From: Bradyrhizobium sp. JYMT SZCCT0428
GTDB taxonomy: Bacteria > Pseudomonadota > Alphaproteobacteria > Rhizobiales > Xanthobacteraceae
DNA: 64,000 nt
Direction: 5' to 3'
Assembly (NCBI RefSeq): GCF_018131075.1
Contig: NZ_JAFCLS010000010.1
Coordinates: 124,001 to 188,000 of the forward strand
The notes beneath the pieces were generated by a model. It worked only from the letters and a program-made list of their open reading frames with translations. It ran no database searches and was not told where the DNA came from. The position numbers and the translations under genes are program-made. Positions 19,093 through 28,093 of this stretch are shown here, one piece after another (the stretch's first letter is position 1; each line of letters opens with the position of its first letter).

Positions 19093-20300
19093 GACTTGCC
19101 ACCGGCCGGCGCCGTCTGCGGCGTCACCTTCGCACCGACCCGGGCGCGCTGGATGCCGTCGACGATGACGCGATCTTCCGCCTTCAACCCCTCGCGAACC
19201 ACGCGCAAGCCTTCGTCAAGCGGTCCGAGCTTCACAGCCCTTGCTTCGACGGTGTTGTCATCCTTGACGACAAAGACGATCTTGCGCGACTGGTCGGTGG
19301 CGATGGCCGTGTCCGGCAGCAGCAATGCCTCGTAGGGCGAGGAGCCGATCAGCCGCACGCGGCCGAATTGCCCCGGCAGAATCGAGAAGTCCTTGTTGGG
19401 AATGATGGCGCGGCTGCGCAGCGTGCCGGTCGAGACATCGAGACGGTTGTCGAGAAAATCCATCTTGCCTTCTTTCGACGGCTTTTCCTCGCCGGTCAGA
19501 GCGACCTCCACCGGGTTCGGCGTGTCGCGCGAACTCGGCCGCTTTCCCTCGAACCACAGCCTGTTGTTCTTGAGATAGGTCGCCTCGTCGACGTCGAAAT
19601 AGATGTAGATCGGATCGAGCGTGACGATCGAGGTGAGCAGCGTGGCGCTGCCCTCGCTGCCCTGCACGAGATTGCCGGGGCTGACGAGATGGCGGCCGAC
19701 ACGGCCGGTCATCGGGGCCAGGACGTGGGTGAATTCGATATTGAGTTTCGCCGCCTTCAGCGCACCATCGGCCTGCATCTCCGCGGCATGCGCGGCCTGC
19801 AAGGCCTGGCGGCGCTGGTCGACGGTTTGTTCGGAGACGGCACTGGTCTGGACCAGATTCAGCGCGCGATCGAGTTCGCGCTTGGCAAGCTCCACTTTGG
19901 CGCGCGAATCCGCGAGCTGGCCCTCGGCCTGCGCGGCGACGGCTTCGAAGGGGCGGGAATCGATCGTGTAAAGCAGATCGCCGGCGCGCACGATGGCGCC
20001 ATCGCGGAATTCGACGGTGTTGACGAAGCCGCCGACCCGGGCGCGCACCTGCACCTCTTCCAGCGCCTCGAACCGCCCGGTGAATTCATCCCAATCCGTG
20101 ACGGTGCGCTTCACCGGCTGCGCGACCGTCACCGGCGGCGCCGCGGCCGCGGCCGGCTGCGGCGGTTTGTCACCACATCCGGACAACGCCAGCGCGGAGA
20201 CCAGGATCAGCGGCGAGAGACTGCGAAGCGAGGGGAAGTAGACTTGACGGCCTCCCGGTTGAACCGGACGATTCCGTTTTTCAGTCGCGCTCAATTCCAT
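19089..20300 (-). CDS. RND efflux periplasmic adaptor lipoprotein
   Basis: The membrane-fusion subunit of the pump. The open frame runs upstream to 20525, but the ATG at 20300 has GGGGAG about ten bases before it and gives a proper lipoprotein signal (LILVSALALSGC), so I use it: 403 residues. After the lipobox Cys come a proline/alanine-rich tether, the lipoyl half-motifs (EVQVRARVGGFVN and the later VLAPMTGRVGRHLVSPG), an alpha-hairpin rich in Ala/Gln/Glu (AQAEGQLADSRAKVELAKRE) and a beta-barrel/membrane-proximal domain. It resembles the MexE/AcrA group. Confidence 0.92.
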   Translation of the reverse strand: MELSATEKRNRPVQPGGRQVYFPSLRSLSPLILVSALALSGCGDKPPQPAAAAAPPVTVAQPVKRTVTDWDEFTGRFEALEEVQVRARVGGFVNTVEFRDGAIVRAGDLLYTIDSRPFEAVAAQAEGQLADSRAKVELAKRELDRALNLVQTSAVSEQTVDQRRQALQAAHAAEMQADGALKAAKLNIEFTHVLAPMTGRVGRHLVSPGNLVQGSEGSATLLTSIVTLDPIYIYFDVDEATYLKNNRLWFEGKRPSSRDTPNPVEVALTGEEKPSKEGKMDFLDNRLDVSTGTLRSRAIIPNKDFSILPGQFGRVRLIGSSPYEALLLPDTAIATDQSRKIVFVVKDDNTVEARAVKLGPLDEGLRVVREGLKAEDRVIVDGIQRARVGAKVTPQTAPAGGKS

Positions 20301-20996
20301 CTGCTCGATCTCCCCTGACTTCCCGACATCTCGATCGATGGAGGCGGCTGCCGCTCCCCGGCGGAGGTCACAGATGTGACTGGTTCCCAGTCTGTTCAAG
20401 AAGGCGATGGGATCAAGCACAATCGTTATGCATGGCGGACGATCACGCCTTGCGCCGCCGCGGGTACCGGGTGGGTCGGAAGCGCTGGCCTTCAGGAAAA
20501 TCGCCGATGGCGCGATTACCCCCACGGTCGAGGCCGCGCTCGAGATGACGAAAACGTGACATCACACAATTGTCGTCGGTCGCATCGCCCAAAGTTCCAC
20601 CTGGGGGAAGAGGACGACCGGAAGCACCTCCGCGTCCACGTTACTGCCCACGCCTTCATGGTTAATAATCCGAGGACATTGACTCCAGGTTGTACGCTCG
20701 GCTACGATCATGGTTGCTAAAGCGTAAATTTTTATACAGCCGCATTTATCGAACATTGATTACCCCCTTTTCGTTGCGGTGTGAGTGAGAGGCATTTCGG
20801 AGTGACGAGCGAAATTTGTGTCGCTGGTAACAGGTCTCCCCGAATTGCGTTTGCAGTCCACCGTTCAACAGGCGGACCGGGCTGCTGCAGAATCGCACGC
20901 ACCATCCATCAAAACATTCGACGTGTTCACGCATCGCGCTAGCCGCGCGACTGACTGTGTGACGCGGACAAGAAACTTGCGTTGGGAGTACGAATA
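20301..20996. other. 696-base region without a supported gene
   Basis: It separates the divergent efflux operon and the giant secreted-protein gene. Small open frames exist on both strands but lack family resemblance. On the plus strand, 20431-20562 encodes an unanchored peptide ending FRKIADGAITPTVEAALEMTKT that reads like a protein tail, perhaps a gene remnant. A putative promoter is noted at 20679-20708, so the giant gene probably has a long leader of about 280 bases. Confidence 0.5.
20679..20708 (+). promoter_or_regulatory. Putative sigma-70-type promoter of the giant secreted-protein gene
   Basis: TTGACT (20679-20684), an 18-base spacer and TACGAT (20703-20708) fit the housekeeping consensus fairly well. 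The local AT content is higher than in the surroundings. It would give a transcript beginning about 280 bases before the ATG at 20997. Not verified by any second signal. Confidence 0.3.
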
Positions 20997-22814
20997 ATGG
21001 CGAACGAATTGCCCCCCGGTTCGATGCCGCCGCCCGCGACCGGCGGCACACCTCCCGGCGTAAACCCGCCGCCTCCGCCACCGCCTGGCCCCGGCACGCC
21101 TCCCGGTGGCCCCGGCACGGTCATCGTTGGGCCCGGACCACCGCCGCCGACAGCCAATACGCCGCCGGCGACCGCGACCGATATCAACGCCGCGGCCAAC
21201 AATGTCGTCGAAGGCGCCGCCGTCAATACGCTGGTCGGCGTCACCGCGCGCTCGACGGACGCCGAAGGCCAGACCATTACCTATACGCTGGCGTCGGACA
21301 CTTCCGGCGGCGGCTTCAAGATCGACGCGGCCACCGGCGTGGTGACGGTCGCCGATCCCGCCAAGATCAACTTCGAGACCGCGGCAGGCCACGCCTACAC
21401 CATCACCGTGAATTCGTTCGACGGCTTCTCCACCTCGTCGCAAAGCTTCACCATCAACGTGTCACACATTGCGCCCTCGACCCCGGTCGACAGCAATGCC
21501 GGCGCCAACACCGTGGCGGAAGGCGCCGCCGCCAACACGCTGGTCGGCATCACCGCCTCCTCCAGCGACATCAACGGACCCGGCGTCACCTACAGCCTGA
21601 GCAACAGCGCCAACGGCGCCTTCAAGGTCGATGCCGCCACCGGTGTGGTGTCGGTCGCCGATCCCACCAAGATCGATTTCGAAAGCACCGCGACCCTCAA
21701 CATCACCGCGGTCGCCAGCGACGGCACGCTGTCGAGTTCGCAGAATTTTGCCATCAACGTGACTGACGTCGCGCTGGCGACGCCGGTCGACAATAACGGC
21801 GCCGCCAACAGCGTGGCCGAGGGCGCGGCCAACGGTTCGACCGTCGGCCTCACCGCTGTCGCCGCCGACCCGAACGGACCGGCGACGACCTATTCGCTGA
21901 TCGGCGACACCTCCGGCGGCGGCTTCACCATCAACGCCACCACCGGCATCGTCACCGTCGCCGACGGCACCAAAATCGATTTCGAAAGCGCGCCCGGCAA
22001 CGCCTATTCCGTGACCGTGCAGGCGGCCAATGGCGTCTCCACCACGACGCAGAGCTTCACCATCGGCGTGGCGGATGTCGCGCCCGCGGCCCCGACCGAC
22101 AGCGATGCCGCGGCCAACTCGGTGCTGGAAGGTGCGGCCAACGGCACCTTCGTCGGCATCACCGCCGCCTCGGCCGATATCAATGGCGGGGCTGTGACCT
22201 ATTCGCTGACCGGCGATACATCCGGCGGCGGCTTCACCATCGACGCCACGACCGGCATCGTCACTGTCGCCGATGCGAGCAGGATCGACTTCGAGACCGC
22301 GGCCGGCAACGCCTATACCGTCACCGCGCAAGCCAGCGACGGCACCCTCACCAGTTCGCAAACCTTCACCATCGGCGTGACCAATATCGCACCATCGATC
22401 CCGGTCGACACCAATGCCGGCGCCAACGCGGTAATCGAAGGCGCGGCCAATGGTTCAACCGTCGGCATCACCGCTTCCGCGACAGATATCAATGGACCCG
22501 GCGTGCTCTGGAGCCTCGCCGACAGCGCCGGCGGCCGTTCACCATCGATGCCACCACCGGCGTCGTCACCGTCGCCAACTCCAGCGCCATCGACTTTGAG
22601 AGCGCGCCGGGCAACCTCTATACGATCGTGGCGCGGGCCACCGACAGCGGCGGATTATTCAGCCAGCAGTCCTTCACCATCGCCGTCACCGACGCGACGC
22701 CTTCGACGCCCGTCGACGGCAACGCAGCCGCCAACACCGTCGCCGAAGGCGCCGCCAACGGCTCGACCGTCGGCGTCACCGCGTCTTCGACCGACGTCAA
22801 CGGCCCGGGCGTGA
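20997..22814 (+). CDS. Fragment 1 of the giant secreted protein (N-terminus and repeats 1-5)
   Basis: Open reading frame as it stands in the sequence. It is meaningful up to about 22535: the proline/glycine-rich head (PPPPPPPGPGTPPGGPG) and four full repeats plus part of the fifth. After the single-base loss the translation becomes a Ser/Pro/Arg-rich out-of-frame tail, so the last 90 or so residues are not native. Confidence 0.7.
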   Translation: MANELPPGSMPPPATGGTPPGVNPPPPPPPGPGTPPGGPGTVIVGPGPPPPTANTPPATATDINAAANNVVEGAAVNTLVGVTARSTDAEGQTITYTLASDTSGGGFKIDAATGVVTVADPAKINFETAAGHAYTITVNSFDGFSTSSQSFTINVSHIAPSTPVDSNAGANTVAEGAAANTLVGITASSSDINGPGVTYSLSNSANGAFKVDAATGVVSVADPTKIDFESTATLNITAVASDGTLSSSQNFAINVTDVALATPVDNNGAANSVAEGAANGSTVGLTAVAADPNGPATTYSLIGDTSGGGFTINATTGIVTVADGTKIDFESAPGNAYSVTVQAANGVSTTTQSFTIGVADVAPAAPTDSDAAANSVLEGAANGTFVGITAASADINGGAVTYSLTGDTSGGGFTIDATTGIVTVADASRIDFETAAGNAYTVTAQASDGTLTSSQTFTIGVTNIAPSIPVDTNAGANAVIEGAANGSTVGITASATDINGPGVLWSLADSAGGRSPSMPPPASSPSPTPAPSTLRARRATSIRSWRGPPTAADYSASSPSPSPSPTRRLRRPSTATQPPTPSPKAPPTARPSASPRLRPTSTARA

Positions 22815-23320
22815 CTTACTCGATGGTCGGCGACACCTCGGGCGGCGGCTTCACCGTCGACGCCGCGACCGGAATAGTTACCGTTGCCGACGCCACCAGG
22901 ATCGATTTCGAAACCTCGGGCGCCAGCTATACCGTCGTTGTGCAGGCCAGCGACGGCACCCTGGCCTCTTCGCAGGCCTTCGCCATCAACGTATCGGACA
23001 TCGCGCCCTCAACGCCTGTCGACAGCAATGCCGCGGCCAACCAGGTCGCCGTCGGCGCCGCGGCCGGCGCCACTGTCGGCGTCATCGCGTCGTCCACCGA
23101 CGTCAACGGCCCGGCCGTCACCTATTCGCTGGTCAACGACACCTCAAACGGCGGCTTCACCATCAATGCCGCGACCGGTGTCGTCACCGTCGCCGATCCG
23201 AGCAAGATCCTGCTCGCCGATCCCAGCTACGACATCACCGTCGATTCCAGCGACGGCACGCTGCACAGCCAGCAGACGTTTACGGTCAATGTCGTCACCA
23301 ACCTGGCGCCGGCCATCGAT
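21180..23320 (+). repeat. Seven tandem ~300-base coding repeats
   Basis: Units begin at the codon for the Asp of D-x-N-A-x-A-N: 21180, 21489, 21789, 22098, 22407, 22715 and 23021. Spacings are 309, 300, 309, 309, 308 and 306 bases. Each unit carries EGAANGSTVG, TYSLxxDTSGGGFTID, ATTGIVTVAD and ASDGTLxSSQ-type motifs. The 308-base unit is the only one not divisible by three and contains the first frameshift. Confidence 0.9.
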
Positions 23321-24379
23321 TCCGACGGCGGCGGCGCCGTCTTCGCCAAATCGATCGCGGAGAACACCACGGCGGTAACCACCGTCCACGCCACCGACCC
23401 GGATGCCGGCCCCTCGCCGGTCACCTATTCGATCGTCCCCGGTGACGACGGCGCCAAATTCGCGATCGATGCGAACACCGGCGTTGTCACTTTCATCACC
23501 GCGCCCGATTTCGAGAATCCGACCGATACCGCGACCAGCGGCAACAACACTTATGTTGTCACCGTCCGCGCCTTTGACGGCCTCTCGTCCGACGACCAGA
23601 CCATCACGATCACTGTGACCGACGTCAATGACGCACCGGTCATCACCTCGAGCGCTTCGATCAACGTCAACGAGAACCAGACCGCAGTCGCCACGGTCAC
23701 CTCGTCAGATCAGGACAGTCCGGCGCAGACACTGACCTACTCGCTCGCCGGCGGCGTCGACGCGGGCAAGTTCTCGATCGACCCCGGCACTGGTGTACTC
23801 ACCTTCCAATCCGCTCCGAACTTCGAGGTCCCGACCGACATCGGCGCTGACAACAACTATGATGTCATCGTTCGCGTCACCGACAACGGCGCGCCGAACC
23901 TGCACACCGATCAGGCCGTCACCGTTCACGTCCAGGACGTCAACGAGGCGCCCAATACCAACGCCATCATCGCGACCGGCAACGAAGACCCGGCCGGGCC
24001 GGCCTACATTCCCATCACGATCACCGGCACCGACGTGGACGCCGGCGACTCCGTTGCGTCGTTCCACATCAGCGGTTTGCCGGGCGGCGCGCAGGGCACA
24101 CTCTACAGCGACGCCGGCCTGACTACGGTCGTGACCGAGGGCGCCGATGTGGCGGCCTCAGGCAACGCCGCGACGCTGTATTTCGTCCCGGCCGCAAATT
24201 TCAACGGCCCGGTAACGTTCAACGCGGCTGCGACTGACAGCCATGGCCTCACCGACGCGACCGCGGCGGTCGAGACCATCAACGTAACGGCGGTCAATGA
24301 CGCGCCGGTCAATACCGGCGTGCCGGGTCCCTTCACGGTGATGTCCGGATCCACCCATCCATCACCGGCCTGTCGGTAG
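22628..24379 (+). CDS. Fragment 2 of the giant secreted protein (repeats 5-7 and cadherin-like units)
   Basis: Continues the same protein in a new frame; the native continuation begins near 22536, upstream of the first usable start. It holds the end of repeat 5, repeats 6 and 7, two cadherin-like units with DVNDAPVITSSASINVNENQ-type linkers and a VCBS-like unit ending TAVNDAPVNTGVPG. It runs off frame near 24358 and stops at 24379. Confidence 0.7.
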   Translation: MARATDSGGLFSQQSFTIAVTDATPSTPVDGNAAANTVAEGAANGSTVGVTASSTDVNGPGVTYSMVGDTSGGGFTVDAATGIVTVADATRIDFETSGASYTVVVQASDGTLASSQAFAINVSDIAPSTPVDSNAAANQVAVGAAAGATVGVIASSTDVNGPAVTYSLVNDTSNGGFTINAATGVVTVADPSKILLADPSYDITVDSSDGTLHSQQTFTVNVVTNLAPAIDSDGGGAVFAKSIAENTTAVTTVHATDPDAGPSPVTYSIVPGDDGAKFAIDANTGVVTFITAPDFENPTDTATSGNNTYVVTVRAFDGLSSDDQTITITVTDVNDAPVITSSASINVNENQTAVATVTSSDQDSPAQTLTYSLAGGVDAGKFSIDPGTGVLTFQSAPNFEVPTDIGADNNYDVIVRVTDNGAPNLHTDQAVTVHVQDVNEAPNTNAIIATGNEDPAGPAYIPITITGTDVDAGDSVASFHISGLPGGAQGTLYSDAGLTTVVTEGADVAASGNAATLYFVPAANFNGPVTFNAAATDSHGLTDATAAVETINVTAVNDAPVNTGVPGPFTVMSGSTHPSPACR

Positions 24380-24562
24380 CTGATATCGACGTCAATGAGG
24401 CCGGCGTTGCCACCGACATCACGACGACGCTGACATCGGCCGGCGGCGGCGCGGTGACGATCGGTGCCGTCGGCGGCGGCGCGGCCATCGGCGGCAACGG
24501 CACCGGTACGGTGACGCTGACCGGGCTCGATCGCAGAGATCAACGCTTCACTCGCGGGCAGC

Positions 24563-27500
24563 GTGGTCTACACCGCGGCGGACGGCGCCACCGGTTCATC
24601 GCTGACGACGCTGACGATTGCCACCAACGACCATGGCCACACCGGCATCCCCGGCGCCATCACCGACACCGATGTCATCCAGGTCGGCGTCACGCCGCAG
24701 GTCTGGTTCATCAACGGCGACCAAAGCGCCATCGACGGGGCCGCGCCGCGCGGTTCTCAGACCAATCCATTCACCGACGTCACCGAATTCAACGGGTCCA
24801 GCGGACCTGGCGTCAACGACTACATCTACGTCAAGGCCGGCACGTATACCGGCCCCGGCATCAACCTGAAGGACGGGCAGACCCTGCTCGGCGACGACCA
24901 GCCGCTGTCGCTCACCGATCCGTTCGGCGGCCCGGCCATCGTCATCGAAACCGCCAGCGGCGCGCGGCCGACCATCAATGTCACCAGTGCCGGCGACCAG
25001 GGCATCGACCTCGCCCAGAACAACACCATCCACGGCATCAACATCACGACCGCCGCGGGCACCACCGGCCTCGACGACGGCCAGGGCGGCGGCGGCAACG
25101 CGGTCGGCAGCCTGACCATCGACCAGATGCAGATTTCGGGCGCCGGCCAGGCGGTCGACATCGACCAGGGCGGCGCGCTCAACGTCACAATCGACACGTT
25201 GAGTTCATCCGGCGGCGCCTATGGCGTTCAGCTCGGCGGTGCGCTGACCGGCACCTTCACCGGCACCACTGGCACGCTGTCCGGCCACACCACTGCGGAA
25301 TTCGACATCAACGGCGGCACTGGCAACATCAGTTATGGCGGTGCGATCGGCAATGGCACCGGCCTGTCAGCTTCGGTCGCCAGCCACACCGGCGGTACGG
25401 TTGCCTTCTCCGGCGCCGTCACCGACAGCAACGATGCCGGTGGCGGCATCTCGCTCACCGGCAATACCGGCGGCACCATCAATTTCACCGGTGGCATGAC
25501 GCTGGATACCGGCGCCTCGAACGCCTTCGTGGCGACCGGTGGCGGCACGGTCAACGTGACCGGCACCAACCACCTCACCAGCAGCACCGGCACCGCGCTC
25601 AACATCGCCAACACCACGATCGGCGCCAGCAACGTCACCTTCCAGGACATCTCGTCCAACGGCGCGGTCAACGGCATCGTACTCAACACCACCGGCACCA
25701 GCGGACATCTGGTCGTCACCGGCACCGGCACGACGGACGGCACCGGCGGCACCATCCAGAACACTACCGGCCACGCCGTCAGCCTGACCAATACGCAGGA
25801 CGTCACCCTGCGCAACATGAACATCACCGGCGCCGACGGCAACGGCATCAACGGCAACACAATCAACGGCCTGGTGTTGAGCAACCTCAACATTTCCGGC
25901 AGCGGCGACTCCACCGCGGGCAACGGCGAAGGCAATATCTATCTGTTCGAACTGACCGGTAACGCCAGCCACGCCACCACCTTCGACGACCTCAACGTCA
26001 CCAATTCCTATGTCCACAACGTCTTCATCGAGAACACCGGCGGCACGCTGACGGATCTGGTGGTGACCGACAGCACCTTCTCCAACAACGGCGCCTCGAC
26101 GTTCGCCGGCAGTCAGTTCGTGGCCAACCTCGCCTCCGGCGGCGTCGCGGGAACGCCAACCGCGACGGTTCACGCCACGCACAATACGTTCAGCGGCAAT
26201 CTGTCGACGCCGTCGACCTTCACCGCGACCGGCTTCCAGGGCTCGTCCAACGACGGCACGCTCAACGTCCACATCGGCGACGGCACAGCCGGCGGCCTCA
26301 ACACCTTCAATACCAACAATTCCGGCATCACGCTCTCGAACTCGAACGCCGGCAACCTCAATTTCGACGTCAACAACAACACGGTCACGAATAACCGCGC
26401 GGTCGGCATTGCCATCAACCATTTTGGCACCGGCACCGTCACCGGCTTCCTGCAAAACACCACGATCGGCACCCAGGGCGTGGCAGGTTCCGGCGCGCAG
26501 ATCGGCAACGGCCTTGACCTCCACGACGAGGCCGTCAGCGGCACGATGACGCTGAGCGTCACCAACAACATCATTCAGAGCGTCGGCGGCGGCGGCCTGG
26601 GGTTCGAGGGTATCGTCGCCCAGGTCGGCGTCGGTGCCCAGAACTCGGCGAGCACCTTCAATCTCACCCTGACCGGCAACACCATCCGCGACATCATCGA
26701 TGACCGTGGACTCTTCGTGAATAATTTCAACACCGCCGGCCTCAGCGTGATCAACGCGAATATCAGCGGCAACACGTTCTCCAACGCCAACGCCAGCGGC
26801 GCCAACACCACCGCGCGCGTCGGCGGCGCGCCCGGAGGGTCTGATCACGTCAACGTCACCCAGGCCAACGCCGCGGCGCTGGCTACGGCCAACGGCCTGA
26901 CCGCAAGCGGCGCACCCGGCAACACGATGCGGGTCGACACCAACGTGTTCTTCAGCCAGCCCGCCCCGCCGTCGCCGCCGCCGACGCCGCAAATGGCGTT
27001 GAACGGCCAGGGCCCGGGCAGTTCGGACGTCCTCACGATGGACGCGCTGGCGCCGCTGCTCGCGGTTGCGATTGCGCATTGGGCCGCTGCCGGTGCTTCA
27101 GCCGCGCAGATCGAGCAAATGCATAATGCCCAGATCCGCATCGCGGACCTGCCGAATTCCGGCTTCCTGGCCAACAGCGACGAGCGTGGAATCACGATCG
27201 ACAGCAACGGCGCAGGCTGGGGCTGGTTCGTCGATCCGACACCGACCAACAACAGCGAATTCGATACAGTGGCGCCGAACCAGCTGACGGCAACCAGCGG
27301 GAGCGCCGCCGGTCGTATCGATCTGCTGACGGTGATCGAGCACGAACTCGGTCACGTGATCGGCCTGGAGCATTCGGACGTCGCCGGCCTCATGAATGTC
27401 GTTCTCAATATCGGCGAACGCAGGTTGCCCGACACGATCGACGTCGCGCTGGCCCCAACCACGACCCTGACGCCGACGATCTCGCTCGGACCGGTGACAC

Positions 27501-27946
27501 CCACCACGCCAGAGAGAGCTGTCGCAAATGCCGGCAACGACACCATCGATGCCGGCCATGGCGGTGGCTTCCTGTTCGGCGGCGGCGGCGCGGACACTTT
27601 CGTGTTCGCCAATGTCGACGTCCACGCGGCGGCGCCGCCGCAGGTCACGCATGTCGTGGATTACAGCTACGCCGAAGGCGACCGGTTCGACTTCTCCGCG
27701 CTGACCTCGCAGTTCCACGCGACCGGCTTCAGCGACGGGATGATCGTGCGCGCGGTCGAGGATGGCAGCGGCCAGTTCGCGACGCTGCAGGTGAACGCGA
27801 ACGACCCCTACGGTCCGCCGGCCGCGGCCAATTGGGTGAGCGTCGCGCAAATCGACGGCGCGCATTCCGGCAGCGCCGTGAACGTGCTGATCGACAGCCA
27901 TTCGGGCGTTCATCTCACCCAGATCCACGTCGGTTTGCTGGTCTAG
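24563..27946 (+). CDS. Fragment 3 of the giant secreted protein (beta-helix, metzincin motif, RTX-like end)
   Basis: A 1,127-residue open frame. The native frame can be followed back to about 24526 (IAEINASLAGSVVYTAADG). It contains a long Gly/Asn/Thr-rich right-handed beta-helix region (about residues 70-770) with repeated short NxxxG turns, then a Pro-rich joint (PAPPSPPPTPQ), the HELGHVIGLEH protease motif (near residue 927-937) and a C-terminal calcium-binding-like GGGGADTFVFAN segment. If translated on its own from an internal start it would lack the adhesive repeats but keep the protease and secretion parts. Confidence 0.75.
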   Translation: MVYTAADGATGSSLTTLTIATNDHGHTGIPGAITDTDVIQVGVTPQVWFINGDQSAIDGAAPRGSQTNPFTDVTEFNGSSGPGVNDYIYVKAGTYTGPGINLKDGQTLLGDDQPLSLTDPFGGPAIVIETASGARPTINVTSAGDQGIDLAQNNTIHGINITTAAGTTGLDDGQGGGGNAVGSLTIDQMQISGAGQAVDIDQGGALNVTIDTLSSSGGAYGVQLGGALTGTFTGTTGTLSGHTTAEFDINGGTGNISYGGAIGNGTGLSASVASHTGGTVAFSGAVTDSNDAGGGISLTGNTGGTINFTGGMTLDTGASNAFVATGGGTVNVTGTNHLTSSTGTALNIANTTIGASNVTFQDISSNGAVNGIVLNTTGTSGHLVVTGTGTTDGTGGTIQNTTGHAVSLTNTQDVTLRNMNITGADGNGINGNTINGLVLSNLNISGSGDSTAGNGEGNIYLFELTGNASHATTFDDLNVTNSYVHNVFIENTGGTLTDLVVTDSTFSNNGASTFAGSQFVANLASGGVAGTPTATVHATHNTFSGNLSTPSTFTATGFQGSSNDGTLNVHIGDGTAGGLNTFNTNNSGITLSNSNAGNLNFDVNNNTVTNNRAVGIAINHFGTGTVTGFLQNTTIGTQGVAGSGAQIGNGLDLHDEAVSGTMTLSVTNNIIQSVGGGGLGFEGIVAQVGVGAQNSASTFNLTLTGNTIRDIIDDRGLFVNNFNTAGLSVINANISGNTFSNANASGANTTARVGGAPGGSDHVNVTQANAAALATANGLTASGAPGNTMRVDTNVFFSQPAPPSPPPTPQMALNGQGPGSSDVLTMDALAPLLAVAIAHWAAAGASAAQIEQMHNAQIRIADLPNSGFLANSDERGITIDSNGAGWGWFVDPTPTNNSEFDTVAPNQLTATSGSAAGRIDLLTVIEHELGHVIGLEHSDVAGLMNVVLNIGERRLPDTIDVALAPTTTLTPTISLGPVTPTTPERAVANAGNDTIDAGHGGGFLFGGGGADTFVFANVDVHAAAPPQVTHVVDYSYAEGDRFDFSALTSQFHATGFSDGMIVRAVEDGSGQFATLQVNANDPYGPPAAANWVSVAQIDGAHSGSAVNVLIDSHSGVHLTQIHVGLLV

Positions 27947-28093
27947 AGCCAGCACACTGCGTTTGGCCGTTGCGCCGTCCCCTACGGATGAATGGCCGCG
28001 CCCCTCCCGCGCGTCGCTGCAGATTCATCTCGACGGCGAAGATAAGATAGGTTAACACCTTAGGTAGATCGACTGGAAGCAAGGGGAGAGAGC

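Larger units (their letters stand above)
20997..27946 (+). pseudogene. Giant secreted repeat protein with metzincin motif and RTX-like C-terminus, broken by three frameshifts
   Basis: Read as one gene (ATG 20997, GGGAG eight bases upstream), it would encode about 2,316 residues: a Pro/Gly-rich N-terminus (to about 60), seven near-identical ~100-residue Ig/cadherin-like repeats, further cadherin/VCBS-like units, a beta-helix region starting near SQTNPFTDVTEFNG, a metzincin-type domain with zinc motif HELGHVIGLEH (bases 27341-27373) and a downstream GLMN Met-turn candidate, and an RTX-like glycine/aspartate patch (NAGNDTIDAGHGGG, then GGGGADTFVFAN). There is no N-terminal signal peptide, as expected for type I secretion. 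The frame is broken near 22535 (one base lost), 24358 (one lost) and 24524 (one gained). Coding style and homology continue across each break, so either recent decay or sequence errors are possible. No type I secretion genes are adjacent. Confidence 0.8.

Noticed and set aside
17386..19335. Long antisense open frame (649 aa) over the RND pump gene
   Set aside because: Its composition (Arg, His, Asp rich) is the mirror of a high-GC coding strand, and the minus strand holds an intact AcrB-type pump.
20301..20525. 75-residue upstream extension of the efflux adaptor
   Set aside because: The ATG at 20300 has a good ribosome site and starts a lipoprotein signal; the extension would bury it.
25367..27079. 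570-aa antisense frame over the giant secreted-protein gene
   Set aside because: A mirror of Gly/Asn/Thr-rich repeats on the plus strand; no independent features.
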